From Alphaproteobacteria bacterium (GTDB lineage: Bacteria > Pseudomonadota > Alphaproteobacteria > Micavibrionales > Micavibrionaceae): a stretch of DNA of 7,514 nt. Position numbers and translations under genes: made by a program. The notes under the pieces are model-generated. The model ran no database searches. It had not been told where the DNA came from and saw nothing but the letters and a program-made list of their open reading frames with translations. Location: positions 1 to 7,514 of the forward strand of contig JAESUK010000092.1 in assembly GCA_016763095.1 (NCBI GenBank), given 5' to 3'. This document shows positions 6,666 through 7,514 of the stretch, in pieces. Each line of letters opens with the position of its first letter. Positions within the stretch are counted from its first letter, which is position 1.

Positions 6666-7514
6666 TCATGCCGTTAATTCCGGCGGGTTCAGTATGTAGT
6701 CCATTTTTAATGACAGTGCAACATCTTTATTGGTAATTTTTCCATGGCACACATTTAAGCCCTCTTTGAAGGCTACGCTTTCCAACATACAGGCTTTCCA
6801 TCCATCATTTGCAAGCTTGAGAGCATACGGCAACACAGCATGGTTCAAAGCCAGTGTAGAACTTAACGGAACCGCTCCAGGCATGTTTGCAACACAGTAA
6901 TGCAGTATCCCATCCACGACATACACAGGATCATCATGTGTGGTCGCATGGCTTGTTTCAAAGCACCCTCCTTGATCAATTGCAATATCAACCATGACAG
7001 CCCCTTGTTTCATTGTTTTGAGCATATCGCGCGTTACAAGCTTTGGTGCAGCGGCCCCTGGAACCAAAACAGCCCCAATCACCAAATCCGATTCGACCAA
7101 TGACTTGGATAACGAATCATTATCTGAGAATAAAACTGTAGCCTTTTTTCCAAAATGATCCTGTAAGAACATCATACGATCCTCTGAGCGTTCAAGTATG
7201 GTAACATCCGCGCCCATTCCAACGGCGACATCCGCAGCGTTAAAGCCAGAAATTCCTCCGCCGATTACAAGTACCTTCGCAGGTAATGCTCCAACAACTC
7301 CGCCCATAAGTCGCCCTAGACCACCACAATGCTTTTGTAGGTGATGTGAGCCCTCTTGCACGGACAAACGTCCTGCAACGACACTCATTGGCTCTAAGAG
7401 TGGCAACCCCCTACCGTCTTCTCCTGTGATTGTTTCATAGGCAATCGCAACACATTTTGATTCGATTAAGGCTTCCGCTTGTTTTGGGTCTGGTGCCAAA
7501 TGCAGATAGGTAAA
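6666..7514 (-). CDS. ald: Alanine dehydrogenase, 5' end outside window
   Basis: NAD-dependent enzyme interconverting L-alanine with pyruvate and ammonia in the cytoplasm. The frame is open to the window edge, giving 282 residues of an expected ~370. The first visible residues read FTYLHLAPD, an alanine-dehydrogenase hallmark; its His corresponds to catalytic His96 of the Mycobacterium tuberculosis enzyme. The Rossmann motif GGGISG is at partial residues 85-90, with Glu108 at the end of the second strand in the usual place for NAD ribose binding. D180 in VDIAIDQGGC matches catalytic Asp270 by spacing, within one residue. NMPGAVPLSSTLALNHAVLPY is also typical of the family. The substrate-binding Lys near residue 74 would be outside the window. 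A TTG at 7499 is internal to LHLAPD and is not a start. NAD(P) transhydrogenase alpha subunit is related but lacks this LHLAPD context. Confidence 0.95.
   Translation of the reverse strand, partial: FTYLHLAPDPKQAEALIESKCVAIAYETITGEDGRGLPLLEPMSVVAGRLSVQEGSHHLQKHCGGLGRLMGGVVGALPAKVLVIGGGISGFNAADVAVGMGADVTILERSEDRMMFLQDHFGKKATVLFSDNDSLSKSLVESDLVIGAVLVPGAAAPKLVTRDMLKTMKQGAVMVDIAIDQGGCFETSHATTHDDPVYVVDGILHYCVANMPGAVPLSSTLALNHAVLPYALKLANDGWKACMLESVAFKEGLNVCHGKITNKDVALSLKMDYILNPPELTA

Noticed and set aside
7497..7499. TTG as start codon of ald
   Set aside because: It falls inside the conserved LHLAPD motif, and the frame continues upstream with FTYLH; the gene is simply cut by the window edge.
1..7514. 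Accessory systems, insertion sequences, CRISPR arrays or long repeats
   Set aside because: Apart from 182 bp between nuoA and the tRNA, the window is almost wholly covered by recognisable housekeeping genes, and no repeat arrays, terminal inverted repeats or transposase fragments were seen on either strand.

Overview
The window is a stretch of core respiratory genes from a bacterium that looks alphaproteobacterial. Everything supported lies on the minus strand, so transcription runs from high to low coordinates. In order of transcription the genes are the 3' part of an alanine dehydrogenase gene (ald), a tRNA-Asp(GTC) gene, a hairpin terminator, a short non-coding gap with a likely promoter, and then nuoA-nuoB-nuoC-nuoD-nuoE-nuoF-nuoG. 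These last genes encode the NADH-oxidising and quinone-docking part of respiratory complex I. nuoG runs off the low-coordinate edge and ald runs off the high-coordinate edge.

The assignment to Alphaproteobacteria is inferred from protein features. NuoB, NuoC and NuoD closely resemble mitochondrial NDUFS7, NDUFS3 and NDUFS2. NuoC and NuoD are separate proteins, not the fused form seen in enterobacteria. NuoE has the C-terminal tail typical of the mitochondrial/alphaproteobacterial NDUFV2 type, and NuoG lacks the extra cysteines for cluster N7. Base composition is moderate and fairly A+T-rich, so this is not a high-GC rhizobial or rhodobacterial genome. I cannot name the genus.

The nuo genes are packed as a translationally coupled operon. 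The junctions are A-B 4 nt, B-C 4 nt, C-D 2 nt, D-E 1-nt overlap (TAATG), E-F 1 nt and F-G 14 nt. All cluster-binding residues can be read: N1a in NuoE, FMN site and N3 in NuoF, N1b/N4/N5 in NuoG, N2 in NuoB. The quinone-site His/Tyr/Asp triad is present in NuoD. Electrons therefore have an intact route from NADH through NuoF/E and NuoG to N2 in NuoB and quinone at the NuoB-NuoD interface. NuoA begins the membrane arm, and the remaining subunits (nuoH onward) are presumably beyond position 1.

I found no mobile element, CRISPR array or accessory system. The unusual points are modest: a tRNA gene 14 bp behind ald, a nine-A slippery run near the end of nuoB, a possible operator in the nuo leader, and one substitution in the NuoC signature.
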